Source of the DNA: DATBVX01 sp963705495
GTDB taxonomy: Bacteria; Pseudomonadota; Gammaproteobacteria; Steroidobacterales; Steroidobacteraceae
Assembly: GCA_963705495.1 (NCBI GenBank)
Contig: CAVPJQ010000012.1
Coordinates: 186,001-250,000, forward strand
Direction of reading: 5' to 3'
Length of the DNA: 64,000 nucleotides
Both the position numbers and the translations under genes were made by a program. Below the pieces are notes generated by a model. The model was given only the letters and a program-made list of their open reading frames with translations, did no database searches and was not told the DNA's origin. Positions 34,410 to 42,951 of this stretch are shown one piece after another (the stretch's first letter is position 1; each line of letters opens with the position of its first letter).

Positions 34410-35351
34410 ATGATCTACGACAATATCCTCGGCACCATCGGCAAGACACCGATCGTGCGCATCAACCGGCTCGCGCCTTCGAATGTGACGATGTATGTGA
34501 AATGCGAGTTCTTCAATCCGCTGGCATCGGTCAAGGATCGACTGGCGATCGCCATCATCGAGGATGCGGAACGGCGCGGGACGATTCGCCCGGGGCAGAC
34601 GGTGGTCGAAGCAACCTCGGGCAATACCGGTATCGCCCTTGCCATGGTGTGCGCGGCCAAGGGGTATCCCTTCGTCGCCACCATGGCCGAGAGTTTCTCC
34701 GTCGAGCGACGCAAGATCATGCGCCTGCTCGGCGCGCGGGTGATTCTGACGCCGGCTGCAGAACGCGGCACAGGCATGGTGCGCAAGGCCGAGGAGCTGG
34801 CGAAAAAACACGGCTGGTTTCTGGCGCGTCAGTTCGAAAATCCGGCCAATCCCGAATATCACCGCAACACGACCGGCCCGGAAATTCTCAGCGACTTCGC
34901 CGGCAGGCGGCTCGATCACTGGGTGACCGGCTGGGGAACGGGCGGAACGCTCACCGGCGCAGGCCAGATGATCAAGCTGGCGCGGCCTGATGTGCGCATC
35001 ACGGTGAGTGAACCCGACGGAGCCGCTTTACTGTCAGGACGCGAATGGAAACCGCACAAGATCCAGGGGTGGACGCCCGATTTCATCCCGGCGGTGCTCG
35101 ATCGCGAAGTGGCCGACGAGATCATTCCGGTCACCGATGTGGAAGCGATCGAGACCGCGCGTTCCCTATCGAAGAGCGAGGGAATCTTCTGCGGAATCTC
35201 CTCGGGGGCCACCTTTGCCGCTGCCCTCAAGGTCGCGAGCAAGGCCAAGAAGGGTGATGTGATTCTGGCCATGCTCCCGGACACGGCCGAGCGCTATCTG
35301 ACCACGGCGCTGTTCGAGGGTATCCCGGACGGAACCGACGCTGAGCCCTGA
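34410..35351 (+). CDS. cysK: cysteine synthase A (O-acetylserine sulfhydrylase)
   Basis: 313 residues. This PLP enzyme makes cysteine from O-acetylserine and sulphide. NPLASVKDRLA holds the PLP lysine (K42). ATSGNTGIALA is the substrate loop, GWGTGGTLTGAG the phosphate-binding loop and FCGISSGATFAAAL the C-terminal serine loop. A good AAGGAGCC ribosome site precedes the ATG. The length and sequence fit CysK rather than CysM or cystathionine beta-synthase. It stands alone between divergent phaR and mprF. Confidence 0.94.
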   Translation: MIYDNILGTIGKTPIVRINRLAPSNVTMYVKCEFFNPLASVKDRLAIAIIEDAERRGTIRPGQTVVEATSGNTGIALAMVCAAKGYPFVATMAESFSVERRKIMRLLGARVILTPAAERGTGMVRKAEELAKKHGWFLARQFENPANPEYHRNTTGPEILSDFAGRRLDHWVTGWGTGGTLTGAGQMIKLARPDVRITVSEPDGAALLSGREWKPHKIQGWTPDFIPAVLDREVADEIIPVTDVEAIETARSLSKSEGIFCGISSGATFAAALKVASKAKKGDVILAMLPDTAERYLTTALFEGIPDGTDAEP

Positions 35352-35367
35352 AATCCGAGCGCATTAA

Positions 35368-35383
35368 GGACTCTTAAGAGTCC
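35368..35383. repeat. 16-bp perfect palindrome after cysK
   Basis: GGACTCTTAAGAGTCC is perfectly symmetrical and lies 16 bases after the cysK stop and about 85 bases before mprF. It has no T-run, so it is not a typical intrinsic terminator. A regulator-binding site for mprF or a weak terminator are both possible. Confidence 0.5.
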
Positions 35384-35469
35384 GGGAATCAGCCCTCAAG
35401 CCGGGGTGGTGCAGGCTGTCCATCACTCCGGATCGCGGCGTTGCATTTCTGCAAGGAGACAGCCCTCGA

Positions 35470-38025
35470 ATGAGCAGGCTCAGTTCGGGCCCCGCTCGCG
35501 CCATGCTCAGCATGGGCGCGTTGATACTTGTCACGATTGCGCTCGAAAAGTCTTTCCACGGCCTGACGTGGGGGCACCTGCGCGCTGACATCCATGCGCT
35601 CTCGTGGGGAGCGCTCAGCGCAAGCGTCGCGGCAATGGTGGCGAGTTATGCGCTGCTGACCATCTTCGACTGGCAGGGACTGCAGGCGGTCGGACGCAAG
35701 GTCTCGCGCCTGCGCATGGTGGGCACTGCGTTCATGGCCAATGCACTCGGTCATTCGCTCGGCTTCGCGTACCTGACGGGCGGTGCCATCCGCTTGAAAG
35801 GCTATGGCGACAGCGGGTGCACCGCCGCGGATGTCGCGCAGATCGTGTTTCACACCACCACCGGATTCCTGCTGGGCGCGTGGGCCTTGAGCGCGATCAC
35901 AGCCGTGCTCGTGCCGGAGCAGCTTTCGGCGGTGCTCTGGGGAGCCACGGCACTGTGGCGCTCACTGGGCATCGTTGCGCTCGGCGCCTTGCTGGCACTG
36001 TTCGTGTCGTTGCGGGATGTGCCGACGGTCATCCAGTGGCGCAAGTTCCGGCTGGTGCTTCCAGCGCGTCGCGATGCCTGCCTGGCGCTTGTTGTCAGCG
36101 TCGCCGAGCTCGCCTGTGCCGCAGCGACGCTCTACTTCCTGTTGCCAGCGACGGCCGCCATCACCTTTGCGAACTTTCTCGGGCTTTACCTGATTGCGAT
36201 GCTGGCGGGACTCATTTCCACAGTGCCCGCAGGGCTCGGCGTGTTCGAATGGGTGTTGCTGCGCCTGATGCCCCAGGTCAACGCCACCGAGTTGCTGGCA
36301 TCGATCCTCGTGTACCGGGTCGTGTACTACGTACTGCCGCTGGTCATCGGGATCGCTGCACCAGCTGCAGTCGTGTTCCGCAATCGCGGCCGCACGATCG
36401 GTCGATTGCTGGGCGATGTGACGCCTGCCCTGGCCGCGATCGCCGTGTTCGGTGCGGGCGCCTGGTTGCTGCTTGCGGGATCATTGCCGTTGCCACGCGA
36501 GGCGCGAGGCGGCACACCATTGGCGCTCCTCGAAGTTTCGCATCTCACCGCGAGCCTGATCGGCGTCGCGCTGCTCGTCCTCGCGCGCGGCATTCAGCAG
36601 CGCAATCACGGCGCCTGGGTGCTCACGTTTGGCGCCTTGGGCACAGCGGCAGTGCTTTCGACCCTGCGCAGCGATCCGCCGCTGTTGACTGTCATGATGA
36701 TCGTGCTGGCACTTGCATTGTGGATCGGCAGACGCCGTTTCTATCGTCCGGCGGCCCTGTTTGAAGCGCGCTTCTCCTGGATCTGGTGGCGCAACGTCAT
36801 CGTCGTCGTCTTCGGCACCGCCTGGCTCATGCTCTTCGCGTATCGGCATGTACTCTATCAGCACGAGCTGCTGTGGCAATTCGAAGCGGCTGGCGATGCG
36901 CCGCGTGCGTTGCGCGCGCTCGTGGTTGTCGTCGTGGTGCTCTCGGCACTCGCCCTGCGCGAGCTGTTGCGCCCGGCGCGTGGCGTCGAGCCCACGCCGG
37001 AGGAACCAGCCCTCGATGCGCTCAAGCCGATTCTCGAGCGCGTGACCGAGACCCAGCCGCTGCTCGCCTACCTGGGCGACAAGGCGATCCTCAGCAGCGC
37101 TGATCGGCGCGGGTTCGTCATGTACCAGAGTGCCGGCGATTCGTTGATCGCGATGGGCGATCCGGTGGGCGATGTCGCGAGCCGCAACGAGCTGCGCTGG
37201 GCGTTTCGCGAGCTGGCCGACCGGCGTGGGCTCAATTGCGTTTTCTACCAGATCGGCAACGAGGACCTGGAGCGGTACCTGGATCTCGGGCTCTCGCTCG
37301 TGAAGCTGGGCGAGGAGGCGATCGTCGACCTCGATGGCTTCACCCTCGAAGGCAGCGCCCGCGCCAGCCTGCGTGGGGCGCGCAACCGGGCACTGCGCGA
37401 CGGACTGCGATTCTCCGTGGTGCCGGCGCATGACATCGAGACATGGCTGGATGAGCTCAGGCGCATTTCCGATGACTGGCTGCAGGACAAGGCCGGTGCG
37501 GAAAAGGGCTTCTCGCTCGGCTACTTCTCGCCCGAGTACGTGCGGCGCTTCCCGTGTGCGCTGGTTTTCCACGGCAAGCAACCGGTGGCGTTTGCGAATC
37601 TGTGGCTGGCGCCGGCAGGCCACGAGTTGTCGGTCGACCTGATGCGACAGATGCGCGATGCGCCCGCCGGGGTGATGGATTTCCTGCTCATTGAAACGAT
37701 GCTGTGGGGAAAGGCGCAAGGCTATCGCTCGTTCAACCTGGGCATGGCGCCGCTCTCCGGAATGGCCCGCCATCGCCTTGCCTCGCGCTGGCAGCGGCTC
37801 CTGGACCTCATCGCGCGCCGCGGCCAACGCTTCTATAACTTCGAAGGTCTGCGTCGCTACAAGGCAAAATTCGGACCGCACTGGCGACCGCGCTATCTCG
37901 CGGCGCCGGGAGGTCTCGCACTACCGCGCGTTCTGCTGGACGTCACGCGCCTGATCGGCAGCGGGATGCGTACGCCTCCTACGCGTGCCGCGGGAGCAGC
38001 CGCGAACCATCTTGAAGCCGCGTGA
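35470..38025 (+). CDS. mprF: bifunctional lysylphosphatidylglycerol synthetase/flippase (MprF type)
   Basis: 851 residues. It transfers an aminoacyl group from tRNA to phosphatidylglycerol and flips the product, lowering surface negative charge and giving resistance to cationic peptides. The first about 500 residues contain some 13-14 membrane helices with the flippase signature GHSLGFAYLTGGAIRLKGYG and LISTVPAGLGVFEW. The cytosolic DUF2156 catalytic domain spans about 520-830 (LAYLGDKAILSSADRRGFVMYQ, GDPVGD, SLRGARNRALRDGL, MDFLLIETMLWGKAQGYRSFNLGMAPLSG, FEGLRRYKAKFGPHWRPRYL). Lysyl versus alanyl specificity cannot be told. The AcvB-like gene starts five bases after the stop. Confidence 0.95.
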   Translation: MSRLSSGPARAMLSMGALILVTIALEKSFHGLTWGHLRADIHALSWGALSASVAAMVASYALLTIFDWQGLQAVGRKVSRLRMVGTAFMANALGHSLGFAYLTGGAIRLKGYGDSGCTAADVAQIVFHTTTGFLLGAWALSAITAVLVPEQLSAVLWGATALWRSLGIVALGALLALFVSLRDVPTVIQWRKFRLVLPARRDACLALVVSVAELACAAATLYFLLPATAAITFANFLGLYLIAMLAGLISTVPAGLGVFEWVLLRLMPQVNATELLASILVYRVVYYVLPLVIGIAAPAAVVFRNRGRTIGRLLGDVTPALAAIAVFGAGAWLLLAGSLPLPREARGGTPLALLEVSHLTASLIGVALLVLARGIQQRNHGAWVLTFGALGTAAVLSTLRSDPPLLTVMMIVLALALWIGRRRFYRPAALFEARFSWIWWRNVIVVVFGTAWLMLFAYRHVLYQHELLWQFEAAGDAPRALRALVVVVVVLSALALRELLRPARGVEPTPEEPALDALKPILERVTETQPLLAYLGDKAILSSADRRGFVMYQSAGDSLIAMGDPVGDVASRNELRWAFRELADRRGLNCVFYQIGNEDLERYLDLGLSLVKLGEEAIVDLDGFTLEGSARASLRGARNRALRDGLRFSVVPAHDIETWLDELRRISDDWLQDKAGAEKGFSLGYFSPEYVRRFPCALVFHGKQPVAFANLWLAPAGHELSVDLMRQMRDAPAGVMDFLLIETMLWGKAQGYRSFNLGMAPLSGMARHRLASRWQRLLDLIARRGQRFYNFEGLRRYKAKFGPHWRPRYLAAPGGLALPRVLLDVTRLIGSGMRTPPTRAAGAAANHLEAA

Positions 38026-38029
38026 GCTC

Positions 38030-39487
38030 ATGAAACGCGGCTTGGTGCTTCTCAGCGTGTTGTGGATGCTCACGGCGCGAGTCGCTGTTCCGGCGGGCAC
38101 GCCGGCGCCCGCCGGACATTCCGCGTCGATCGCTACGACGTTTGATTTCGAGGCGCTCGGCCCGATCACGGTGTACCAGCCAACCGGCACGCCGCGAAGT
38201 GTGGCGCTGTTCGTCTCGGGCGACGGAGGCTGGAATCGCGGCGTAGTCGACATGGCGCGTGCGCTCGCCGCGCGCGGCGCGTTGGTGGCGGGAGTCGATA
38301 TTCGCCGGGTGATGAAGCTCGCTCCGCTTCACGATCGGGGCTGCACCTATCCGGCAACGCAGTTCGAGCAGCTTGCTCATAGCGTGGAGGCGCGCTTCGC
38401 GCTGCCCCAGTATCACTACCCGATACTCGTGGGCTACAGCTCCGGTGCCACTCTCGCCTATGCGCTGTTGCTGCAGGCGCCGGCCGGTACTTTCGCCGGC
38501 GCTCTGAGCCTGGGGTTCGGGCCGGACCTCGAGGCGCCGACCCCATTGTGCGAGGAGAACCTGCTGCGCACCGTGGTCCGCCAATCACCACCAGCCGGTT
38601 TTGACATCCAGCCCGTGGCGAGCACGCCGGCACGCTGGATCGTTTTGCAGGGCGATCTCGACCAGGTGTGCGATCCGCAACGCAGCCACGATTTCGTAGC
38701 GCCGATCGGCAACGCGCAGCTCGTGATGCTGCCGAATGTCGGCCACGGATACTCGGTACCGAAGAATTGGATGCCGCAGTTCCTGAGCGCCTACGACTCG
38801 CTGATCGAGGCCGCCAGTCCGCGCGACGTCGCTTCGAGCGCTGAGCTCGGCAACCTGCCGCTCGTCGAAGTGCCAGCCGACAAGCCCGATGGCGACAGCC
38901 TGGCAGTGATCCTCACCGGTGATGGTGGGTGGGCGGGGCTGGATCGCGGCCTCGCCTCGGATCTTGCCTCACGCGGCATCCCGGTCGTGGGGCTGTCCAC
39001 GCTGCAGTACTTCTGGAAAGCGCGTACTCCTGAAGAGACCGGTGCGGATCTGGACCGGGTGATTCGTTACTACCTGCAGTACTGGCACAAGACACGCGTG
39101 CTCGTGATCGGCTACTCGATGGGCGCCGACGTCCTGCCCTTCGCCCTGAACCGGCTCGGCGCGGATACCATCGGTCGCGTGGCACTCGCCGCTGCTCTTG
39201 CCCCCGGCACCGAAGCGCAGTTTGAGTTTCATCTCACGGACTGGGTGGGGCAGCATCGCGCGGGTCTGCCGATCGGCCCTGAGGTCGAACGACTCAAGAC
39301 ACCGTTCATCTGCGTTTACGCGCACGATGACTCCGGTACGCTCTGTCCACGACTCGATCGCGAGCGCTTCAAGGTGATCGAGCTTCCGGGCGGACACCAC
39401 TTCGAAGGCGACTACGCCCGCCTCGCCGCGACTCTGCTGGCGCAATATGACCGACGGGGGAGCCTCAGGCAGGGAGTGCTTTGGTGA
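38030..39487 (+). CDS. acvB: AcvB/VirJ-family protein, probable LPG hydrolase
   Basis: I use the ATG at 38030, giving 485 residues with a signal peptide ending near VAVPAG. There are two tandem VirJ-like alpha/beta-hydrolase domains. The first has ALFVSGDGGWNRGVVDMA and a nucleophile elbow GYSSGATLAY; the second has VILTGDGGWAGLDRGLAS, GYSMGADVLPF and a final His in PGGHHFEGDY. AcvB proteins are encoded with LpiA/MprF in alpha-proteobacteria and hydrolyse lysyl-phosphatidylglycerol, so the five-base spacing from mprF is strong support. The last residues (GSLRQGVLW) look foreign to the family and coincide with one arm of an inverted repeat. Confidence 0.88.
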   Translation: MKRGLVLLSVLWMLTARVAVPAGTPAPAGHSASIATTFDFEALGPITVYQPTGTPRSVALFVSGDGGWNRGVVDMARALAARGALVAGVDIRRVMKLAPLHDRGCTYPATQFEQLAHSVEARFALPQYHYPILVGYSSGATLAYALLLQAPAGTFAGALSLGFGPDLEAPTPLCEENLLRTVVRQSPPAGFDIQPVASTPARWIVLQGDLDQVCDPQRSHDFVAPIGNAQLVMLPNVGHGYSVPKNWMPQFLSAYDSLIEAASPRDVASSAELGNLPLVEVPADKPDGDSLAVILTGDGGWAGLDRGLASDLASRGIPVVGLSTLQYFWKARTPEETGADLDRVIRYYLQYWHKTRVLVIGYSMGADVLPFALNRLGADTIGRVALAAALAPGTEAQFEFHLTDWVGQHRAGLPIGPEVERLKTPFICVYAHDDSGTLCPRLDRERFKVIELPGGHHFEGDYARLAATLLAQYDRRGSLRQGVLW

Positions 39488-39574
39488 CCGTGGAAAACAG
39501 GACGTTGTCCCCGGAGCCTCCGGGCGGCACCTCCTCGCCTCCTCGTCAAAGTACTCCCCTGCCCGAGGCTCCCC
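39457..39574. repeat. 28-bp imperfect inverted repeat across the acvB stop
   Basis: The arm at 39457-39484 (starting GGGGAGCCTCAGGCAGGG) is nearly the reverse complement of 39547-39574 (CAAAGTACTCCCCTGCCC...), with a loop of about 62 bases that itself holds a shorter GC-rich hairpin. The left arm codes for the last nine residues of AcvB. It could be a strong terminator stem without a T-run, or a small insertion of the MITE/REP type that altered the C-terminus. Confidence 0.65.
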
Positions 39575-39603
39575 TCTTGTTCATTGCGAGCTAGACTCTG
39601 CTA

Positions 39604-40290
39604 ATGCGAATACTGGTGGTCGAGGACGATCGCGAAGTGGCGCGCTTCATCGAGCGTGGCCTGAAGGAAGCGGGTCACACGGTGGACCTGGCGAACGACG
39701 GCCGCGATGGGCTGTTCCTCGCCATGAGCGAGCCCTACCAGGCGGTGGTCCTCGATCGCATGCTCCCGCACGTCGATGGCCTCGCGATCCTGCGAGCCCT
39801 GCGCGGATCGAGTATCGACACGCCGGTGCTGATCCTGAGTGCGCTCGGCGATGTCGATGACCGCGTCGCCGGCTTGCGCGCCGGTGGCGATGACTATCTC
39901 GTCAAGCCATTCGCGGTGAGCGAGCTCATTGCGCGGCTCGAAGTGCTGCAGCGGCGCGTCTCGGCGAACACGGCGGGTCCCATCACCGTGCTGCGCGTCG
40001 CGGATCTCGAGATGGACCTGCTCAAGCGCAGCGTGAAACGAGCCGGTGCCAAGGTGGACCTGCAGCCCAAGGAATTCCAGCTGCTCGAGTTCCTGATGCG
40101 CCATGCGGACCAGGTGGTCACGCGCACGATGCTGCTCGAAGGCGTGTGGGACTATCACTTCGATCCACGCACCAACGTGATCGACGTGCACATCTCGAAT
40201 CTGCGCGCCAAGATCGATCGCGGTACCACGCAACCACTGCTGCATACCGTCCGTGGCTCGGGATACCGGCTTGGTCTGGCGTCGGATTAG
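39604..40290 (+). CDS. OmpR-family response regulator
   Basis: 228 residues. The receiver domain has the acidic pair VVEDDRE, the phosphorylated Asp51 (VVLDRMLP), the conserved Thr/Ser (LILSALGD) and Lys101 (DDYLVKPF). The C-terminal winged helix is of the OmpR type (LQPKEFQLLEFLMRHADQVVTRTML, VDVHISNLRAKID, VRGSGYRLG). Its 3' end overlaps the start of the kinase gene by 38 bases, so the pair is co-translated. Targets are unknown; the downstream efflux adaptor is a candidate. Confidence 0.94.
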   Translation: MRILVVEDDREVARFIERGLKEAGHTVDLANDGRDGLFLAMSEPYQAVVLDRMLPHVDGLAILRALRGSSIDTPVLILSALGDVDDRVAGLRAGGDDYLVKPFAVSELIARLEVLQRRVSANTAGPITVLRVADLEMDLLKRSVKRAGAKVDLQPKEFQLLEFLMRHADQVVTRTMLLEGVWDYHFDPRTNVIDVHISNLRAKIDRGTTQPLLHTVRGSGYRLGLASD

Positions 40291-41611
40291 AAGCCCCGTC
40301 TACCTGCTCACGTGGTGCCTGCCACTGGCCGCCGCGGCGGTGCTGGCTCTCGCCTTGTGGCCCGTGTATCGCGAGTCGGTCTACGATCTCGACAAGCAGG
40401 TGCGCGAAGCAATCGCCGAGGAAATCCAGGGGCTCGACGAGCACTATCACGAAAAGGGCGTCGAGGCCCTCGCCGAAACCATCGAGCTGCGCGTCCGCGC
40501 GCCGGCAGATCCGGATGCGGTGTACCTCCTGACCGATGCAGACGGCAAAGTGCTCGCCGGTAACCTGCGTGCATGGCCGGACGGCGTTCCGCAGGTTGAG
40601 CGTCCATGGTTCAGCGTGCCGCAGCCTGATGGGCTGGAACTCGAAGGACGAGTATTCGAACTGAACGGTAACCGACTACTGCTCGTCGGCAGACGCTCGC
40701 CGCTGCGCCGGATCGACCAGCACCTCAGAGCGCAGCTTTGGAGTGCGACTATTCTCGGCCTCATCGCTTGCGGCGCCATCGGCCTCATCGCGATCCTGCT
40801 GTTTCGCTGGCGCATCTCGAAGATGGCCGCGCGCGTCGACGCCATCGAAAGCGGCGATCTGACGCAACGCCTGCCATTGAGCGGCACGGGTGATGAGCTC
40901 GATCAGCTCGCGCGACGCTTCAACTCCGCGTTCGATCGCATTGCGACGCTGGTCGACGGCGCGCGCCACATCAGCAGCGCGATCGCCCATGACATGCGCC
41001 GCCCGGTGGCGAGCCTGCGCAACGAGCTCGACGAGCTCAGCCGCGATTCGCGTCTCGATGCGGCGAGTCGCGAGCGTGTCAACCAGGCCATCGAGCGTAT
41101 CGATGAAATGCTCGCGACCTTTTCCGCCCTGCTGCGGCTCGCGCGCATCGAGGCGGGCAGCTTCGGGCCACGCCACGATGCCGTCGACCTGCGCGCCGTG
41201 TGGCAGGATGCCGTCGATTTGTACGAAGCAGTGGCCGTCGAGCGCGGCATGCATATCGTGGCGCGACTGCAGCCGGCGATGGTGACAGGAGATCGTGACC
41301 TCTTGTTCCAGGTCGCGCAGAATCTGCTCGAAAATGCCGTGCGTCATGGCGGCGGCCAGATCGACGTCGACCTGCAGACGAATACCGGCGCACGCGTCAT
41401 CGTGCGTGATCACGGCCCGGGCGTGCCGCCCGATGCCCTGCCGCACCTCTTCGAGCGCTTCTATCGCGTGGATGCAGCCCGCACCAGCAGCGGTTTCGGG
41501 ATCGGCCTGGCGCTCGTGAAGGCTATTGTGGAACTGCACGGAGGGCGGATGAGCGCGCGCAATGCTGAACCGGGCCTGGCGATCGAGGTCGAACTGCCGC
41601 GTTCCGCCTGA
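40253..41611 (+). CDS. sensor histidine kinase
   Basis: 452 residues from a GTG at 40253; a start slightly further in is possible. Two membrane helices (about 16-36 and 163-184) enclose a periplasmic sensor of roughly 125 residues. A HAMP domain follows (RISKMAARVDAIESGDLTQRLP). The phosphoacceptor His246 is in the unusual box AIAHDMRRPVASLRNELDEL. The ATPase domain has N-box QNLLENAVRHGG, G1 RDHGPGVP and G2 GFGIGLALVKAI. It is a PhoQ/QseC-like kinase in overall layout. Its partner is the overlapping OmpR-type regulator upstream. Confidence 0.93.
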   Translation: MARDTGLVWRRIRSPVYLLTWCLPLAAAAVLALALWPVYRESVYDLDKQVREAIAEEIQGLDEHYHEKGVEALAETIELRVRAPADPDAVYLLTDADGKVLAGNLRAWPDGVPQVERPWFSVPQPDGLELEGRVFELNGNRLLLVGRRSPLRRIDQHLRAQLWSATILGLIACGAIGLIAILLFRWRISKMAARVDAIESGDLTQRLPLSGTGDELDQLARRFNSAFDRIATLVDGARHISSAIAHDMRRPVASLRNELDELSRDSRLDAASRERVNQAIERIDEMLATFSALLRLARIEAGSFGPRHDAVDLRAVWQDAVDLYEAVAVERGMHIVARLQPAMVTGDRDLLFQVAQNLLENAVRHGGGQIDVDLQTNTGARVIVRDHGPGVPPDALPHLFERFYRVDAARTSSGFGIGLALVKAIVELHGGRMSARNAEPGLAIEVELPRSA

Positions 41612-41671
41612 CATACTCTGAAGCGGCAAACAATGACATACTCCGGCGCCTCGCAGTGGCGCCCGTTTCGC

Positions 41672-42757
41672 ATGAAGTTTCCCCGCACTTTCTGCTTCTC
41701 CATGCTCACCGCGCTCCTGCTCGTGCTGGCCGGCTGCTCGGGTGAGAAGTCCAACGCGATGAACAATGCAGCTGCGTTCGGCGGCGGCCCGGATACAGCC
41801 ACCGGCGTCGTGACTGAGGCGGCGCGACAGGAGGAGTTCGCCTACGAGGTCGAGGCGCTCGGCACCGCTCACGCCAATGAAGCGGTCGAAATCACCGCGA
41901 AGGTTTCCAACCTCGTCACGGCGATTCGTTTTCGTGAAGGCGAGCAGGTGCGCCGCGGCGCTATCCTGGTGGAGCTCGACAGTGTGCAAGCGGGCGCGGA
42001 ACTCGCCGCCGCACGGGCCGCACTGAGTGAAACGCGTAGCCAGTACAAGCGCAGCCAGGAGTTGTATGCGACGCAGGCGCTGTCGCAATCGCAGCTCGAT
42101 CAACTCGAGGCGACACTGCTCGCAAACCAGGCTCGGGTGACGGGTGCTGAATCCAAGCTCTCCGATACCGTGATTCGCGCGCCGTTCGATGGGCGCACGG
42201 GCCTCAGGCGCGTCAGCGTCGGGAGCCTCATCAATCCCGGCACGCTGATCACGACACTCGATGACACGCGGATCATCAAGCTCGACTTCGCGGTGCCCGA
42301 GACCTTCATTTCCATCATCAAGGAAGGGCTGCCGCTCACGGCGCGCAGCATTGCGTTCCCGAATCTGGATTTCAAAGGAACGATCGTCAGCATCGACTCG
42401 CGCCTCGATCCAACCACGCGCGCCATCACGGTACGCGCGGAACTCCCGAACCCCGACGGCAAGTTGAAGCCGGGGATGTTCCTCAACGTTCGCCTGCAGG
42501 AGGAGCGAGGCCAGGTGTTGATGATTCCCGAACAGGCACTCGTGCCCGAGGAAGGCCGCCAATTCGTATTTCTGGTGAGCGATGAGCACGCGCGCAAACG
42601 CGAGGTGACCATCGGTCGGCGCAAGCCGGGGAAGGTGGAAATCATTTCGGGCCTCGTCGCGGGCGATGAGATCGTCGTCGAGGGCACGCAGAAGATCCGC
42701 GACGGCGCTCGCGTGCGCGACGTCCGCCAGGAGCTCGAGACCGCCAGCCGCGACTGA
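41672..42757 (+). CDS. RND-type efflux periplasmic adaptor lipoprotein, without pump gene
   Basis: 361 residues from the ATG at 41672, with lipobox VLAGC. It is a membrane-fusion protein of the HlyD/AcrA class: split biotinyl-lipoyl domain (VSNLVTAIRFREGEQVRRGAILVELD and ITTLDDTRIIKLDFAVPE), a coiled-coil hairpin between (about 95-155, RAALSETRSQYKRSQELYATQALSQSQ), a beta-barrel (PNLDFKGTIVSIDSRLDPTTRAITVRAELPN) and a membrane-proximal domain. Such adaptors normally precede an RND or MacB-type permease gene, but the next gene is a peptidase. It lies 60 bases after the two-component system. Confidence 0.9.
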   Translation: MKFPRTFCFSMLTALLLVLAGCSGEKSNAMNNAAAFGGGPDTATGVVTEAARQEEFAYEVEALGTAHANEAVEITAKVSNLVTAIRFREGEQVRRGAILVELDSVQAGAELAAARAALSETRSQYKRSQELYATQALSQSQLDQLEATLLANQARVTGAESKLSDTVIRAPFDGRTGLRRVSVGSLINPGTLITTLDDTRIIKLDFAVPETFISIIKEGLPLTARSIAFPNLDFKGTIVSIDSRLDPTTRAITVRAELPNPDGKLKPGMFLNVRLQEERGQVLMIPEQALVPEEGRQFVFLVSDEHARKREVTIGRRKPGKVEIISGLVAGDEIVVEGTQKIRDGARVRDVRQELETASRD

Positions 42758-42951
42758 TCCTGGTCTCGTGTCAATCGCTTAAGGTAATTTTAAGTTATTG
42801 TTCTAGTTGCTTTTTGTGCCTGCATAGCCCGGCGTTGCGGGCCCCGTCTGTTAAACTGCCGCGCCTTCCGCCCCCAAGGCTTCTGGCGCCCCTCTCGGCC
42901 GATCAATGCCTGACCCGTGCGCCCCTAATAATGCCGAAGGCGAGATGAGTC
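42758..42951. other. intergenic region with AT-rich core
   Basis: This 194-base gap follows the efflux adaptor. An AT-rich stretch at about 42775-42815 holds the imperfect inverted repeat CTTAAGGTAATTTTAAG. This could be a promoter for the peptidase gene or a terminator for the adaptor gene. The remainder is GC-rich without recognisable signals. Confidence 0.35.

Noticed and set aside
36481..37881. 466-residue minus-strand open frame across mprF
   Set aside because: It is a shadow of a strongly supported gene, with glutamine/arginine-rich composition and no motif.
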